Positions 17,985-27,430 of a stretch of DNA of 51,259 bases are shown here, piece by piece. The notes beneath the pieces are model-generated. The model saw nothing but the letters and a program-made list of their open reading frames with translations. It had not been told where the DNA came from and ran no database searches. The position numbers and the translations under genes are program-made. Where the stretch lies: positions 1 to 51,259 of the forward strand of contig JAGZXV010000014.1 in NCBI GenBank assembly GCA_018378255.1. The letters run 5' to 3'. Source of the stretch: Clostridiaceae bacterium. Its GTDB lineage: Bacteria > Bacillota > Clostridia > Lachnospirales > Lachnospiraceae. Numbering within the stretch: position 1 is the stretch's first letter; every line of letters begins with the position of its first letter.

Positions 17985-18043
17985 GATACACTTTCAAAGA
18001 GCAGAAAGGGCTTGCCACTATAGAAAGAAAAGGGGGGCTATTC

Positions 18044-19753
18044 ATGGCCAGAAACCAAAGCGCCCGTCTGGAGCGCAAGAAATTTTTTTCAGACCCCATA
18101 CTGGTCAGCATGATTGCGGTTCTGCTGATTTTCCTGGCTTTATTCATTCTTTATCCCCTTCTGATGCTGTTGGTAGACAGCTTTATTTCAGAAGGAAATA
18201 TCACACTGGATGTATTTAAAAGGGTGCTCAGTCTGGAGCGTTTCCGCAATGCATTTAAAAATACGATTGTTTTGGGATTTATCTCAGGTCTGGCGTCCAC
18301 AGCCATTGGCTTATTGTTTGCCTATGTGGAAGTTTATGTAAAACTGAAAAGAAGGGTATTGGAGAAGCTGTTTGGCCTGGTTTCCATGCTTCCCGTAGTA
18401 TCTCCGCCCTTTGTTTTGTCCTTATCCATGATCATGTTGTTTGGAAGAAGCGGAATTATTACCCGCTCCCTGCTTAAAATATACGACTCCAATGTTTACG
18501 GTCTGAAGGGAATCGCCATTGTGCAGACCCTTACATTTTTCCCGGTCTGCTATCTGATGCTAAAGGGCCTGCTTAAAAATATCGATCCGTCCCTGGAAGA
18601 GGCCACAAGGGATATGGGAGCCAGCAGGTGGAAGGTATTCACCAGCGTCACGTTCCCCCTTCTGCTTCCCGGTCTGGGCAATGCATTTTTGGTAACGTTT
18701 ATCGAATCCGTGGCGGATTTTGCCAATCCCATGCTGATCGGAGGTTCCTATGATACATTGGCGACCACCATTTATCTGCAGGTTACAGGCGCCTATGATT
18801 CCACCGGTGCTGCCGCCATGTCTGTGGTTCTGCTGCTCTTAACTGTAGTATTGTTCCTGATCCAGAAATATTATCTGGAGAAGAAAACAGCGGCCACCCT
18901 GACCGGAAAAGCGTCCAGAATGAGGATGCTGATTGAAGATAAGAGCGTTACGGTTCCGCTGACCGTATTCTGCGGTTTGGTGGCAGCTTTTGTGCTCCTG
19001 ATGTATATCATGGTGCCCTTCGGAGCCCTGTTTACCCTTTGGGGCAGGGATTACAGTCTGAGCCTGAAATGGTTCCAGTACATGTTTAAGACCAGCGGGC
19101 TTAAGGCATTTAAGGATTCCTTCGTGCTGTCTTTGATCGCAGCTCCGCTGACCGCATTTTTATCCATGGTGATCTCTTATCTGGTGGTTAAAAAGAAATT
19201 CCGGTCCAAAGGATTTATTGAATTTGTATCCATGCTGGCCATGGCGGTGCCTGGAACCGTATTGGGTATCGGATATATCCGCGGATATGCCAACGGGCTG
19301 TTCAGAACCGGGTTCATGAGCGGGCTTTACGGAACCGGCCTCATCCTGATCATTGTATTCATCGTGAGAAGCCTTCCTACCGGAACCAGAAGCGGTATCT
19401 CGGCTCTTAGGCAGATTGATAAATCCATTGAAGAATCGGCCTATGATATGGGGGCCAATTCTGCCAAGGTATTCATGACCGTGACCCTGCCGCTCATTAA
19501 AGATTCCTTCTTCAGCGGTCTGGTAACGTCGTTTGTCCGGAGCATTACGGCAATTTCAGCCATAATTCTTTTGGTAACACCGGATTTCCTGCTGATTACC
19601 TGCCAGATCAATGAACAGGCGGAAAAGGGAAATTATGGCGTGGCCTGTGCTTATGCCACAGTGCTGATTATGATTACATACGGAGCTGTGCTGATCATGA
19701 ATACGTTGATTAAATATTTCGGTGTCAGCAGAAAGATTAAGGAGGAGAACTGA
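18044..19753 (+). CDS. Fused ABC importer permease (FbpB/AfuB type)
   Basis: 569 residues, two homologous permease halves in one chain, about 12 membrane helices. Each half carries an EAA-type cytoplasmic loop for docking to the ATPase: LEEATRDMGASRWKVFTSVTFPLLLPG near residue 185 and IEESAYDMGANSAKVFMTVTLPL near 465. This fused layout is typical for the FbpB/AfuB (iron or hexose phosphate) and PotB/C-like branch. ATG 18044 follows AAGGGGGG with 8 bases of spacing. The ATPase gene starts inside its stop codon (ATGATGG overlap at 19753). Specificity is set by the lipoprotein partner. Confidence 0.92.
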   Translation: MARNQSARLERKKFFSDPILVSMIAVLLIFLALFILYPLLMLLVDSFISEGNITLDVFKRVLSLERFRNAFKNTIVLGFISGLASTAIGLLFAYVEVYVKLKRRVLEKLFGLVSMLPVVSPPFVLSLSMIMLFGRSGIITRSLLKIYDSNVYGLKGIAIVQTLTFFPVCYLMLKGLLKNIDPSLEEATRDMGASRWKVFTSVTFPLLLPGLGNAFLVTFIESVADFANPMLIGGSYDTLATTIYLQVTGAYDSTGAAAMSVVLLLLTVVLFLIQKYYLEKKTAATLTGKASRMRMLIEDKSVTVPLTVFCGLVAAFVLLMYIMVPFGALFTLWGRDYSLSLKWFQYMFKTSGLKAFKDSFVLSLIAAPLTAFLSMVISYLVVKKKFRSKGFIEFVSMLAMAVPGTVLGIGYIRGYANGLFRTGFMSGLYGTGLILIIVFIVRSLPTGTRSGISALRQIDKSIEESAYDMGANSAKVFMTVTLPLIKDSFFSGLVTSFVRSITAISAIILLVTPDFLLITCQINEQAEKGNYGVACAYATVLIMITYGAVLIMNTLIKYFGVSRKIKEEN

Positions 19754-20829
19754 TGGAAAAACAGAAAAAAGGCGTTCGTCTGGAGCACATTTCCAAAATA
19801 TATACCGATCCTAAAACAGGAAAGGAATTTTATGCCGTTCAGGATACCACTCTCGATATTGAACCGGGAACATTTGTAACCCTGTTAGGACCTTCAGGCT
19901 GCGGTAAAACTACCACACTTCGCATGATTGCAGGCTTTGAAAGCCCGGATGAAGGAGAAATTTATCTGGGAGATGAGGCGATCAATGCTCTCACACCCAA
20001 TAAACGGGATACTGCTATGGTGTTTCAGAGCTATGCCCTCCTTCCCCATTATAATGTATTTGACAATGTGGCATACGGTTTAAAAATCCGTAAACTGCCT
20101 CAAAATGAGATCAAAGAACGGGTTATGAACATATTAAAACTGGTGGAAATGGACGGGATGGAATCGCGTATGACTAACCAGCTTTCCGGAGGGCAGCAGC
20201 AGCGTGTGGCTTTAGCCAGAGCCTTAGTGATTGAACCGAGCGTACTTTTATTCGATGAACCTTTAAGCAACCTGGATGCCAAGTTGCGCGTCACCATGAG
20301 AACGGAGATCAGGAAAATACAGCAGAAAGTGGGAATTACCGCAATTTACGTCACCCATGACCAGTCTGAGGCCATGAGCATTTCCGATAAGATCATCATT
20401 ATGAGCAAAGGAAAAGTGGAACAGATCGGCACGCCGAGAGAGATTTACTATCATCCGTCGTCGAAATTCGTAGCCGATTTTATCGGGGAAGCCAATTTCC
20501 TGAAAGCCCATGTGGTTTCGGTGAACGGGGATAAAGCCATGATAGATGTGGTGGGCCAGCGGTTCGAGGTCAACAACTTTGCAAAGGCAAACCAGGGAGA
20601 CGATGCCACCCTGGTAATCCGGCCGGAAGGGGCTACTTTGTCGGAACAGGGCATACTGGAAGGAACGGTGATATTATCCACTTTTATGGGCTCCTATCAA
20701 TATTATCAATTGATGGTGGGGGACATGGAAATCCAGATTACGGATTATAATCCGGTGAACAGGCGTATATACGAAGTGGGAGAACGGGCGCTTTTGGATT
20801 TCGATCCGAGAGGGGTTTACATTCTCTAG
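19753..20829 (+). CDS. ABC importer ATPase (FbpC/PotA type)
   Basis: 358 residues. Nucleotide-binding domain with Walker A GPSGCGKTT (residues 46-54), the Q-loop MVFQSYALLPH, the ABC signature LSGGQQQRVALARAL, Walker B VLLFDEPLSNLDA and the switch histidine in YVTHDQSEA. After residue 240 comes a C-terminal TOBE-like regulatory domain (VVGQRFEVNNF, LVIRPEGATL). It powers the fused permease at 18044, with which it overlaps by one base. All catalytic residues are present. The second lipoprotein starts 51 bases after its stop. Confidence 0.94.
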   Translation: MEKQKKGVRLEHISKIYTDPKTGKEFYAVQDTTLDIEPGTFVTLLGPSGCGKTTTLRMIAGFESPDEGEIYLGDEAINALTPNKRDTAMVFQSYALLPHYNVFDNVAYGLKIRKLPQNEIKERVMNILKLVEMDGMESRMTNQLSGGQQQRVALARALVIEPSVLLFDEPLSNLDAKLRVTMRTEIRKIQQKVGITAIYVTHDQSEAMSISDKIIIMSKGKVEQIGTPREIYYHPSSKFVADFIGEANFLKAHVVSVNGDKAMIDVVGQRFEVNNFAKANQGDDATLVIRPEGATLSEQGILEGTVILSTFMGSYQYYQLMVGDMEIQITDYNPVNRRIYEVGERALLDFDPRGVYIL

Positions 20830-20879
20830 CCCGGTTGATAAAATGGTCAGTAAGAAAACATTGCGGGGTTAGGAACTCT

Positions 20880-21917
20880 ATGAATAAATGGATGATGGGA
20901 TTTACGGCTGTTTTTCTTACCTTTGGCTTAACCGGATGTCAAACACACACAGAGAATATCATATGGAAAACAGATGCGGATGAGGCGCTGGTAGTATACT
21001 GCCCTCATCCGTTGGAGTTTATTAATCCGGTGGTTTCGGAGTTTGAAGACAGGACGGGCATCCGGGTACAGGTTCAGACAGGAGGAACCGGAGAACTGCT
21101 TCGGATGGCCGAGGCGAAAGAAGAGCCTAAGTGCGATATATTATGGGGAGGATCTTTGTCCACGGCCCTGCCAAAACGGGAGTTGTTTGAGCCATATACC
21201 AGCGTGAATGAGGATATGATCCAGGCAGACTATAAAAATGAAGAGGGGAATATGACCCGGTTTACGGATATTCCAAGCGTACTGATGGTGAACACCAACC
21301 TGATCGGAGACATTGAGGTAAATGGGTATGAGGATCTTTTAAATCCCGAACTGAAGGGGAAAATCGCCATGTGCGACCCGTCCACCTCCTCATCGGCATA
21401 CGAACATCTGATCAATATGATTTATGCGATGGGAGAAGGGGACCCGGAACAAGGCTGGGATTATGTGGAGGCGTTCTGCCGGAATCTGGACGGTATCCTG
21501 CTGAAAGGTTCCCCGGCAGTCTATAAAGGGGTGGCGGAAGGCCGTTTTGTGGTGGGACTCACGTTTGAAGAAGGTGGAGCCCACTATGTAGCGGATTCCA
21601 GCCCTGTTAAGCTGATCTATATGGAAGAGGGAGTGGTGTCAACTCCCGATGTGGTGTGCATTATGAAAGGAACCGGACATCAGGCAGAGGCCAGGGCATT
21701 TGTGGATTTTGTGACCGGAAAGGATGCCCAGACCATGATTGCAACCACATTAGACCGCCGGTCGGTGAGAACCGATGTGGAAGAGCCCGCTTATCTGCCG
21801 GATAAAGGGGAGATACATATAATTTACTGCGATAAAAATGTGGTGAGGGATAATAAATACCAATGGCTTGCCCGTTTTTCTGATATTTTTAACGCTGCGT
21901 CAGGGACGCAGGAATGA
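20880..21917 (+). CDS. Second substrate-binding lipoprotein, likely the sensor arm of the two-component system
   Basis: 345 residues from ATG 20880 (AGGA six bases upstream; the longer frame from TTG 20835 adds a charged tail in front of a normal signal peptide and is rejected). Lipobox LTGC follows the hydrophobic segment MMGFTAVFLTFG. The domain is FbpA/AfuA-like (VVYCPHPLEFINPVVSEFEDRTGI, CDILWGGSLSTALP, NPELKGKIAMCDPSTSSSAYE), a distant paralogue of the protein at 16539. The His-Asp pair of the first lipoprotein is replaced by FEEGG. It is followed at once by a YesM-type kinase and YesN-type regulator. In Staphylococcus aureus HptA-HptS-HptR the same arrangement of lipoprotein, kinase and AraC-type regulator senses glucose 6-phosphate, which makes a sensing role plausible. 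Confidence 0.83.
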   Translation: MNKWMMGFTAVFLTFGLTGCQTHTENIIWKTDADEALVVYCPHPLEFINPVVSEFEDRTGIRVQVQTGGTGELLRMAEAKEEPKCDILWGGSLSTALPKRELFEPYTSVNEDMIQADYKNEEGNMTRFTDIPSVLMVNTNLIGDIEVNGYEDLLNPELKGKIAMCDPSTSSSAYEHLINMIYAMGEGDPEQGWDYVEAFCRNLDGILLKGSPAVYKGVAEGRFVVGLTFEEGGAHYVADSSPVKLIYMEEGVVSTPDVVCIMKGTGHQAEARAFVDFVTGKDAQTMIATTLDRRSVRTDVEEPAYLPDKGEIHIIYCDKNVVRDNKYQWLARFSDIFNAASGTQE

Positions 21918-21939
21918 TGGGGAGCGGAGGTGTCGGCAG

Positions 21940-23634
21940 ATGAAAAGAGAACGGTATTTCAGGGATGAGCTGAGAAAACTGTTTATTGGCTATGCGATTG
22001 TGCCGGCGGTTTTGTTCACACTGATCTGCGGTCTGGCATTTGTGGGGATTCTGCTGTATGGAAAAGGGAGCGGAACCATCGAATACAATAAGTATGCGGC
22101 CCAAGAGGTGGACCGGGTGCTTTCCGGTTATGAGAAAGGGCTGAAAGAGATGGTGCTGCAGCCTGAGAATTTTACAAAAGAGGCCGACAGCCAGGCGAAA
22201 ACCGCTGTTTTTCAGGAATTTTACAGGATATCCAACAGTTTGGGCTGTGAAGCAGACCTCTATCTGTTTGACAGGGACAGAAATCCGGTGCTGACCGGAA
22301 GGCCGGTGCTTCCCTCGTATTTTCAGATAAAGGAAGGGCTGGACTGGGGAATATTCGGTTCCATGGACAGGAAAAAGGGTGAAACCGCAGTGCGCCTGAT
22401 GGAGAGCTGGAAAAGCGGCAGCATGGATATGGCTGTGGGCAGGGCTGTATATGATGGGGACAGCCTGTTGGGATATCTGGTATTTACCATTAACAGCAGC
22501 CAGTTTCAGCCGGTGTTGGACCGGTCGGATGCCCAGACAGTTGTGACGGACCGGTTTGGCTGGGTGTATTTGAGCAACAGTTATAACTTTTTGAACAGCA
22601 GCAACCAGATTGTGAAAGAACTGGAACATGCCGGCCGTTTTATGCTTTTTGACGGCCATATGTATCTGGTATCCGCCCGGCCTGCATACCGCGGCCTGTT
22701 TCGCATATATGCAGTATCCGATATCCAGAATATCGTGGTATCCCTGTCCCTCGGCAGCGCTTTGATCATAACCGCCCTTGCGGCTATGACTGCCTGGGTT
22801 TTGGTAAAATCCAAGAAGGTCACTGAAAAGAAGACAGAAGATTTCTACCGCATCCTGGATGTGATGGAAAAAAACAGGAACGGTGATTTAGACGATACGA
22901 TCCGTATTAAAAGCGACAATGAATTCCGTATCATTGCCGATACCTATAATGAGACCATTACCGGCTTGAAGCAGCAGATGGAGAATAACAGGAAGATGGC
23001 GGAACTGGTGGCGGCAGCCCAGAACCGGCAGCTGGAATCCCAGTTCAACCCCCATTTCCTCTACAATACACTGGAGAATATCCGGTATATGTGCAGAATT
23101 GAGCCGGAAATCGCTTCGAAGATGATATTAAGCCTTTCCAACCTCCTGCGCTACAGTCTGGACAACAGCAAAGAAGAGGTGACGCTGAAAGAAGATATAG
23201 ACCATCTGGAAAATTATTTAACCATTTTAAAATACCGATTTAACCGGAGATTTTCTTATGAGATCGATGTGGAGCCAAGGGCCTTAAAGTGCCGGATTCC
23301 CAAGCTGGTGCTGCAGCCGATGATTGAAAATTCCATCAAATACGGCTTCGGAAACCAGGAAACGCTGAGAGCAGAGCTGAAGGCCTATATTTATGATGGA
23401 AAGCTGATCATGATCTGCCGGGATGACGGGGTGGGCATTCCGCCCGCTGTTTTAAGCGAACTGACCGCCCTGTTTGGGCAGAAAGAAAATAAGAGCAGAC
23501 ATTCAGGACTTTATAATATACACCGCAGAATTGAAATTTTGTACGGACATCCCTATGGGGTGGAAATCCGAAGTACGGAGGGGCACGGAACCACGCTGAT
23601 TGTGACGGTTCCCGCACATATGGAGGAAATGTAA
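21940..23634 (+). CDS. YesM-type sensor histidine kinase
   Basis: 564 residues from ATG 21940 (GGAG about 15 and AGG about 10 bases upstream; the frame is open from 21868 but that part overlaps the lipoprotein gene). Helix one (VPAVLFTLICGLAFVGILLYG) and helix two near residues 265-290 flank an extracellular sensor region of about 230 residues. A HAMP linker follows. The His_kinase domain has QFNPHFLYNTLENIRYM with phospho-acceptor His372, and the ATPase domain has NSIKYGFGN (N box) and DDGVGIPP (G1). This is the usual partner of AraC-type YesN regulators. The response regulator starts directly at its stop. The membrane-facing lipoprotein at 20880 is the likely ligand presenter. Confidence 0.92.
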   Translation: MKRERYFRDELRKLFIGYAIVPAVLFTLICGLAFVGILLYGKGSGTIEYNKYAAQEVDRVLSGYEKGLKEMVLQPENFTKEADSQAKTAVFQEFYRISNSLGCEADLYLFDRDRNPVLTGRPVLPSYFQIKEGLDWGIFGSMDRKKGETAVRLMESWKSGSMDMAVGRAVYDGDSLLGYLVFTINSSQFQPVLDRSDAQTVVTDRFGWVYLSNSYNFLNSSNQIVKELEHAGRFMLFDGHMYLVSARPAYRGLFRIYAVSDIQNIVVSLSLGSALIITALAAMTAWVLVKSKKVTEKKTEDFYRILDVMEKNRNGDLDDTIRIKSDNEFRIIADTYNETITGLKQQMENNRKMAELVAAAQNRQLESQFNPHFLYNTLENIRYMCRIEPEIASKMILSLSNLLRYSLDNSKEEVTLKEDIDHLENYLTILKYRFNRRFSYEIDVEPRALKCRIPKLVLQPMIENSIKYGFGNQETLRAELKAYIYDGKLIMICRDDGVGIPPAVLSELTALFGQKENKSRHSGLYNIHRRIEILYGHPYGVEIRSTEGHGTTLIVTVPAHMEEM

Positions 23635-24411
23635 ATGCTGAAAGTGTTGATAGCGGAAGACGAAGATATTATCAGAAAAGGGTTGGTGTACACTACGGAC
23701 TGGCTGGGAATGGGCTGTGTTGTGGTAGCAGAGGCGGCAAACGGCCAGGAGGGGCTGGAAAAAATACTGGAATGCCGTCCGGATGTGGTCATAGCGGATA
23801 TCTGCATGCCGTTTTTAGATGGGATCGAGATGATGAAAAAGGCAGCGGAAACCGTTAAATTCAAGGGAATCGTGCTTACCAGTTATGCGGAATTCGATTA
23901 TGCCAGAAGGGCCATTGACGCCAGGGTATGCGAATATCTGTTAAAGCCTGTGGACGAGGAAAAGCTGGCCGAAACCATGAAGCGCCTGAATGAGGAGATT
24001 ACAAACAGCAGACAGGTGGAATTTGTGATGGAACAGGCTGAGTTAGAAGGCGGCAATATGAACCTGGATTATTATATGCAGCTGGATGTTTCCGAAAACA
24101 GGTATATCTCGAAGATGATTGAGGAAATCCGTGTCCATTATGCGGATAAGCTGAGTGTGGAGACCATATCAGAAGAACTGGGGGTCAGCGCCAGCTATTT
24201 GAGCCGTAAGTTCAAAGAAGTGACAGGACAGACCTTTCTGGATTTCCTCAATAAATACAGGGTGCAGCAGGCGGTGGTCATGCTGAACACCAGGCAGTAC
24301 AGGATCAGTGAGATATCGGAGGCTACGGGATTCACGGATTATAAGTATTTCTGCGCTGTTTTTAAAAAATATACGCTGAAATCTCCGACGAAATTTATAA
24401 AAGGGATTTAA
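23635..24411 (+). CDS. YesN-type response regulator with AraC DNA-binding domain
   Basis: 258 residues. The receiver domain has the acidic pair in LIAEDED, phospho-acceptor Asp55 in VVIADICMPF, the Thr/Ser position in VLTSYAEF and Lys in LLKPVDEEK. After a linker an AraC helix-turn-helix pair follows (SVETISEELGVSASYLSRKFKEVTGQTFLDFLNKYR and ISEISEATGFTDYKYFCAVFKKYTLKSPTKF). It has no large middle domain and is shorter than typical YesN (about 350-540 residues). It is expected to activate the importer operon at 16539. Its 3' end overlaps the converging AraC gene by 4 bases. Confidence 0.93.
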   Translation: MLKVLIAEDEDIIRKGLVYTTDWLGMGCVVVAEAANGQEGLEKILECRPDVVIADICMPFLDGIEMMKKAAETVKFKGIVLTSYAEFDYARRAIDARVCEYLLKPVDEEKLAETMKRLNEEITNSRQVEFVMEQAELEGGNMNLDYYMQLDVSENRYISKMIEEIRVHYADKLSVETISEELGVSASYLSRKFKEVTGQTFLDFLNKYRVQQAVVMLNTRQYRISEISEATGFTDYKYFCAVFKKYTLKSPTKFIKGI

Positions 24412-25634
24412 ACCCCAATACTCTCCCTCCCCCGATACTCCGACGGCGTCATCCCCATCCATTTCTTAAAGCACCTGCTGAAATAATTCAAATCACTGAA
24501 TCCCACATATGCCGATACGTTCTGTATCGGCATCCTCGTAAAAGACAGCAGTTCCGCCGCCTTTTTAATCCTGGCCTCCGTAATATAATTCGAAATCGAT
24601 TCCCCCACCTCTTCATTGAATATCTTAGACAGATAGGAAGAGCTGACCTTAATCCCGTCTGCAATCTTCCCCAGTGTCAGCGGATCGGCCAGCCGGACAT
24701 GAATATAAGTAACCGCCTTTCTTACCAGCGGAGAATATTGATCCAGCCTGTGTTTCTGCACAAAACGACAGTAAGCGCTGATCATCTGGTATTTAAACTC
24801 GTCCAGCTCTTTTAAATGATTGGAATTTTCAATCAGCATTGCGAAATTAGAGGATATAATATCCAGATAGACTGGATGGATTCCGGCCAGTTCCGCGCTT
24901 TTCCGCAGCATGGTATTGAGGGAAAAACCCAGATTTTTTGCAGTTCGTATGGGATCTTCCGTCCGCACAATGGATCTGCTGAACTGGGAAAACAGCCGGT
25001 AGTATTTGAGGGCCATATCCGAATTGCCCTGGCGGACTTCCTGAAGCATCAGTTTTTCCATACGGTAACGCTGTTCTAAGAGTTCCATCATCGCTTCATC
25101 ATAACCTTCCGGAGACAGGTTGGAAACCTCTTTGCTGTGCTGCGCCTGTGGCTGATAGTGCTGGTAAGGTACGGCTTCCTCATGATGTGTGATCACCTTT
25201 AATGCGGTTCTGGCTGCTTCCAGCATCATGGAATTGGTGGATACCGGCATTTCCATGTAATATTGGTGAAGCGGGATCAGCAGAGAGAGGTTTAAGTCAT
25301 TTTCCTGGAGGATCTGTTCACAATAAGAGGTGTCGGGCACATTTAGCAGATAGGGGCCTATTAAAAACAGCAGGTTTGTATCTTCAATCAGAAAAAAGGT
25401 AAAGTTAAGACCGATAAAATCCGTGATATGATACAGCATATGGGGGCGGAAAGAATCAACCATGTTGGCTGTGATAAAAAACGGGAAGCTTTTTTTCAGA
25501 AAATCAGGTATAGACTGTTTAATATGTGCCTCTAAAGTTTCCAGCTGTTTTTCACATAAGGCAGCCGGTACCTGGGTCAGCGCCTCGATAAACTGTTTGG
25601 ATATCATAGCTGTTTCCATCTCATTCCTATTCAT
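24408..25634 (-). CDS. AraC-family transcriptional regulator
   Basis: 408 residues. The C-terminal 100 residues hold the two AraC helix-turn-helix motifs (LTLGKIADGIKVSSSYLSKIFNEEVGESISNYI and IQNVSAYVGFSDLNYFSRCFKKWMGMTPSEYR). The N-terminal 300 residues resemble the uncharacterised sensor part of many Lachnospiraceae AraC proteins. It is cytoplasmic, with no receiver domain. It is read leftward from its own promoter (25794-25822) behind AGGAGG. Rightward, the same intergenic region serves the GPH transporter, HAD and GH3 genes, so it most likely controls that sugar-utilisation set. Confidence 0.88.
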   Translation of the reverse strand: MNRNEMETAMISKQFIEALTQVPAALCEKQLETLEAHIKQSIPDFLKKSFPFFITANMVDSFRPHMLYHITDFIGLNFTFFLIEDTNLLFLIGPYLLNVPDTSYCEQILQENDLNLSLLIPLHQYYMEMPVSTNSMMLEAARTALKVITHHEEAVPYQHYQPQAQHSKEVSNLSPEGYDEAMMELLEQRYRMEKLMLQEVRQGNSDMALKYYRLFSQFSRSIVRTEDPIRTAKNLGFSLNTMLRKSAELAGIHPVYLDIISSNFAMLIENSNHLKELDEFKYQMISAYCRFVQKHRLDQYSPLVRKAVTYIHVRLADPLTLGKIADGIKVSSSYLSKIFNEEVGESISNYITEARIKKAAELLSFTRMPIQNVSAYVGFSDLNYFSRCFKKWMGMTPSEYRGRESIGV

Positions 25635-25793
25635 CTTAATCCTCCTGTGCGGGGCGTTTCAAACGCTCTGTATTTCATCACCTTTTTAGCTAAAATCCTA
25701 TCTTTTCCATACTACATAGTAAAAATGCATAAAAACACCACGCGAAAACTATGAAAAATGACCTTTTCATATAATAAAATAATACTAATTATA

Positions 25794-25822
25794 ATTATAT
25801 TATCCTAACACTAAAAAGTCAA
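25794..25822 (-). promoter_or_regulatory. Vegetative promoter of the AraC gene
   Basis: On the minus strand TTGACT (25822-25817) and TATAAT (25799-25794) stand exactly 17 bases apart, nearly the sigma-A consensus. The untranslated leader to ATG 25634 is about 150 bases. It lies in a 350-base gene-free region (25635-25984) that is AT-rich and holds no other recognisable element except the rightward promoter listed next. Confidence 0.8.
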
Positions 25823-25884
25823 TTTTGTTAAAATAAGATTATCAAAAAAAGCCGGCGGATTATATGAAATAATAAAAGATCACC

Positions 25885-25913
25885 TTGAACAGACCTTGTC
25901 TGCCCAGTAAAAT
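25885..25913 (+). promoter_or_regulatory. Promoter of the GPH-HAD-GH3 set
   Basis: TTGAAC (25885-25890) and TAAAAT (25908-25913) are spaced by 17 bases. The predicted transcript starts near 25920, 65 bases before the transporter ATG. The partial match to consensus fits an activator-dependent promoter, which suits the divergent AraC gene. Confidence 0.6.
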
Positions 25914-25984
25914 TGGATTGGTCTGAAAGGGTTCAGAACTCAAATGAAGCGTTAACATGCCTTCAGGGCGAAAGAGAGGATAAT

Positions 25985-27430
25985 ATGGAAAACAATAAGG
26001 GAACAGCAAAGCAGTATAATAATGCCAGAATCTGGCAGATCGGTTTCTTCTCATTGAATAACTGTGCAACCAACATTGCGATGTTTTTAATGATGCAGTA
26101 TTCTTACTTCACACAGAACGTACTTGGCATGGCGGCGGCCATTATCGGGATCATCGCGACCAGCACCCGTATTTTCGATGCCATTACAGACCCGATTGTA
26201 GGATTTTTAGTGGACCGTACAAATGGAAAATTTGGTAAATTCAGACCCTATATGCTGATCGGCAACGTGATCATCTGGGCCAGCCTGATTGTTATTTTTA
26301 ATACTCCTGCTTCCTGGGGCCTTACCCAGAAATATGTATTTACCACCGTATTCTATGTGTTATATGTATTGGGATATACCTGTCAGACCGTCGTTACAAA
26401 AGCAGGTCAGGCGGTGCTGACCAACAACCCCAAACAGCGTCCTATCTTCGCAGGCTTTGACAGCGTATTAACCCAGATGGCCAGCGCTCTGGTTCCCATG
26501 CTGATTACCACGATTTTAGCTGAGAAATATTCCGTAGGCGAATTTGCTGGAGAAAATGGAAAGAGCCTGGGAATGATCAATCCCGCCATGTGGAGAGAAG
26601 CGGTTCTGGTTTTAGCCCTGATTTCCTTTGTTTTTACCATATTAGCGATCATCGGCATCAGCCAGAAAGACAGACCGGAATTTTTCGGTGTTGCCGGTTC
26701 CCAGCCGAAACTTAAATTTAAAGATTATACGGACATTATCGCACATAACCGTCCGATCCAGATGCTGATCATATCAGCTGCTACCGATAAATTAGGCCAG
26801 CTTCTGATGAGCGGAACTATGACGTATTTATTTGCCAATATGCTCCTTAACTCCAAACTCCAGGGTGTATTTTCCAGTCTGCTGATCCTTCCGCTGGTAG
26901 CCATTTCCATCGGAGGCGTGTTCGTATCCAGAAGATTCGGGCTGAAGAGGACATTTTTAACAGGAACCTGGGGATCCATGATCATGCTCATCATCATGTT
27001 TATCGTTAAGCCCAACCCGGAGATGCCGGCAATCTTTTTAGGCATGTTCCTGGTACAGAAATGTCTTGCCAGCATGGGGAATTCAGGAATCATTCCCATG
27101 ATCGCGGACTGCACCGATTATGAAAGCTATAGAAGCGGCCGTTTTGTGCCCGGCATGATGGGAACCCTGTTTTCCTTTATTGACAAGATGATCTCTTCCT
27201 TTTCCGCGCTGATCCAGGGATTTGCCCTGACTATGGCCGGAGTGGGAAATGTGGTGATTAGGCCCAACGAACCGGTTAACGAAACATTTAACATGGCTAT
27301 CATGGTCTGCTTCTGCATCGTACCAATTCTCGGACATTTGGCTACAATTATCGCTATGAGATGGTATAATCTGGATAAGGATAAAATGGCTGAAATCCAG
27401 GCAGAGCTGGCAGTTAGAAAAGCTGCTTAG
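25985..27430 (+). CDS. GPH-family sugar:cation symporter
   Basis: 481 residues from ATG 25985 (MENNKGTAKQY, behind GAGAGGA; the frame is open to 25913 but has no ribosome site there). Twelve membrane helices. GPH (melibiose-carrier type, MFS) marks: SLNNCATNIAMFLM in helix one, TRIFDAITDPIVGFLVDRTNGKFGKFRPYMLIGN between helices two and three with the key acidic residues, and DCTDYESYRSGRFVPGMMGT in the later half. GPH carriers take up glycosides, often disaccharides, with sodium or protons. With a cytoplasmic GH3 glycosidase two genes downstream the likely cargo is a small oligosaccharide, perhaps an amino-sugar one. Confidence 0.9.
   Translation: MENNKGTAKQYNNARIWQIGFFSLNNCATNIAMFLMMQYSYFTQNVLGMAAAIIGIIATSTRIFDAITDPIVGFLVDRTNGKFGKFRPYMLIGNVIIWASLIVIFNTPASWGLTQKYVFTTVFYVLYVLGYTCQTVVTKAGQAVLTNNPKQRPIFAGFDSVLTQMASALVPMLITTILAEKYSVGEFAGENGKSLGMINPAMWREAVLVLALISFVFTILAIIGISQKDRPEFFGVAGSQPKLKFKDYTDIIAHNRPIQMLIISAATDKLGQLLMSGTMTYLFANMLLNSKLQGVFSSLLILPLVAISIGGVFVSRRFGLKRTFLTGTWGSMIMLIIMFIVKPNPEMPAIFLGMFLVQKCLASMGNSGIIPMIADCTDYESYRSGRFVPGMMGTLFSFIDKMISSFSALIQGFALTMAGVGNVVIRPNEPVNETFNMAIMVCFCIVPILGHLATIIAMRWYNLDKDKMAEIQAELAVRKAA

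Noticed and set aside
17785..18219. 144-residue frame on the + strand (and antisense partners at 17721-17978 and 17914-18147)
   Set aside because: They cross the hairpin, the palindrome and the permease start and have no ribosome site or family motifs.
16539..20829. Iron(III) importer FbpABC
   Set aside because: Fold family fits, but the Tyr-Tyr iron ligand pair is not present in the binding protein and the context is a carbohydrate-type two-component set.
21889..22659. 256-residue frame on the minus strand
   Set aside because: Antisense to the sensor part of the kinase gene; His/Gln-rich with no recognisable fold.
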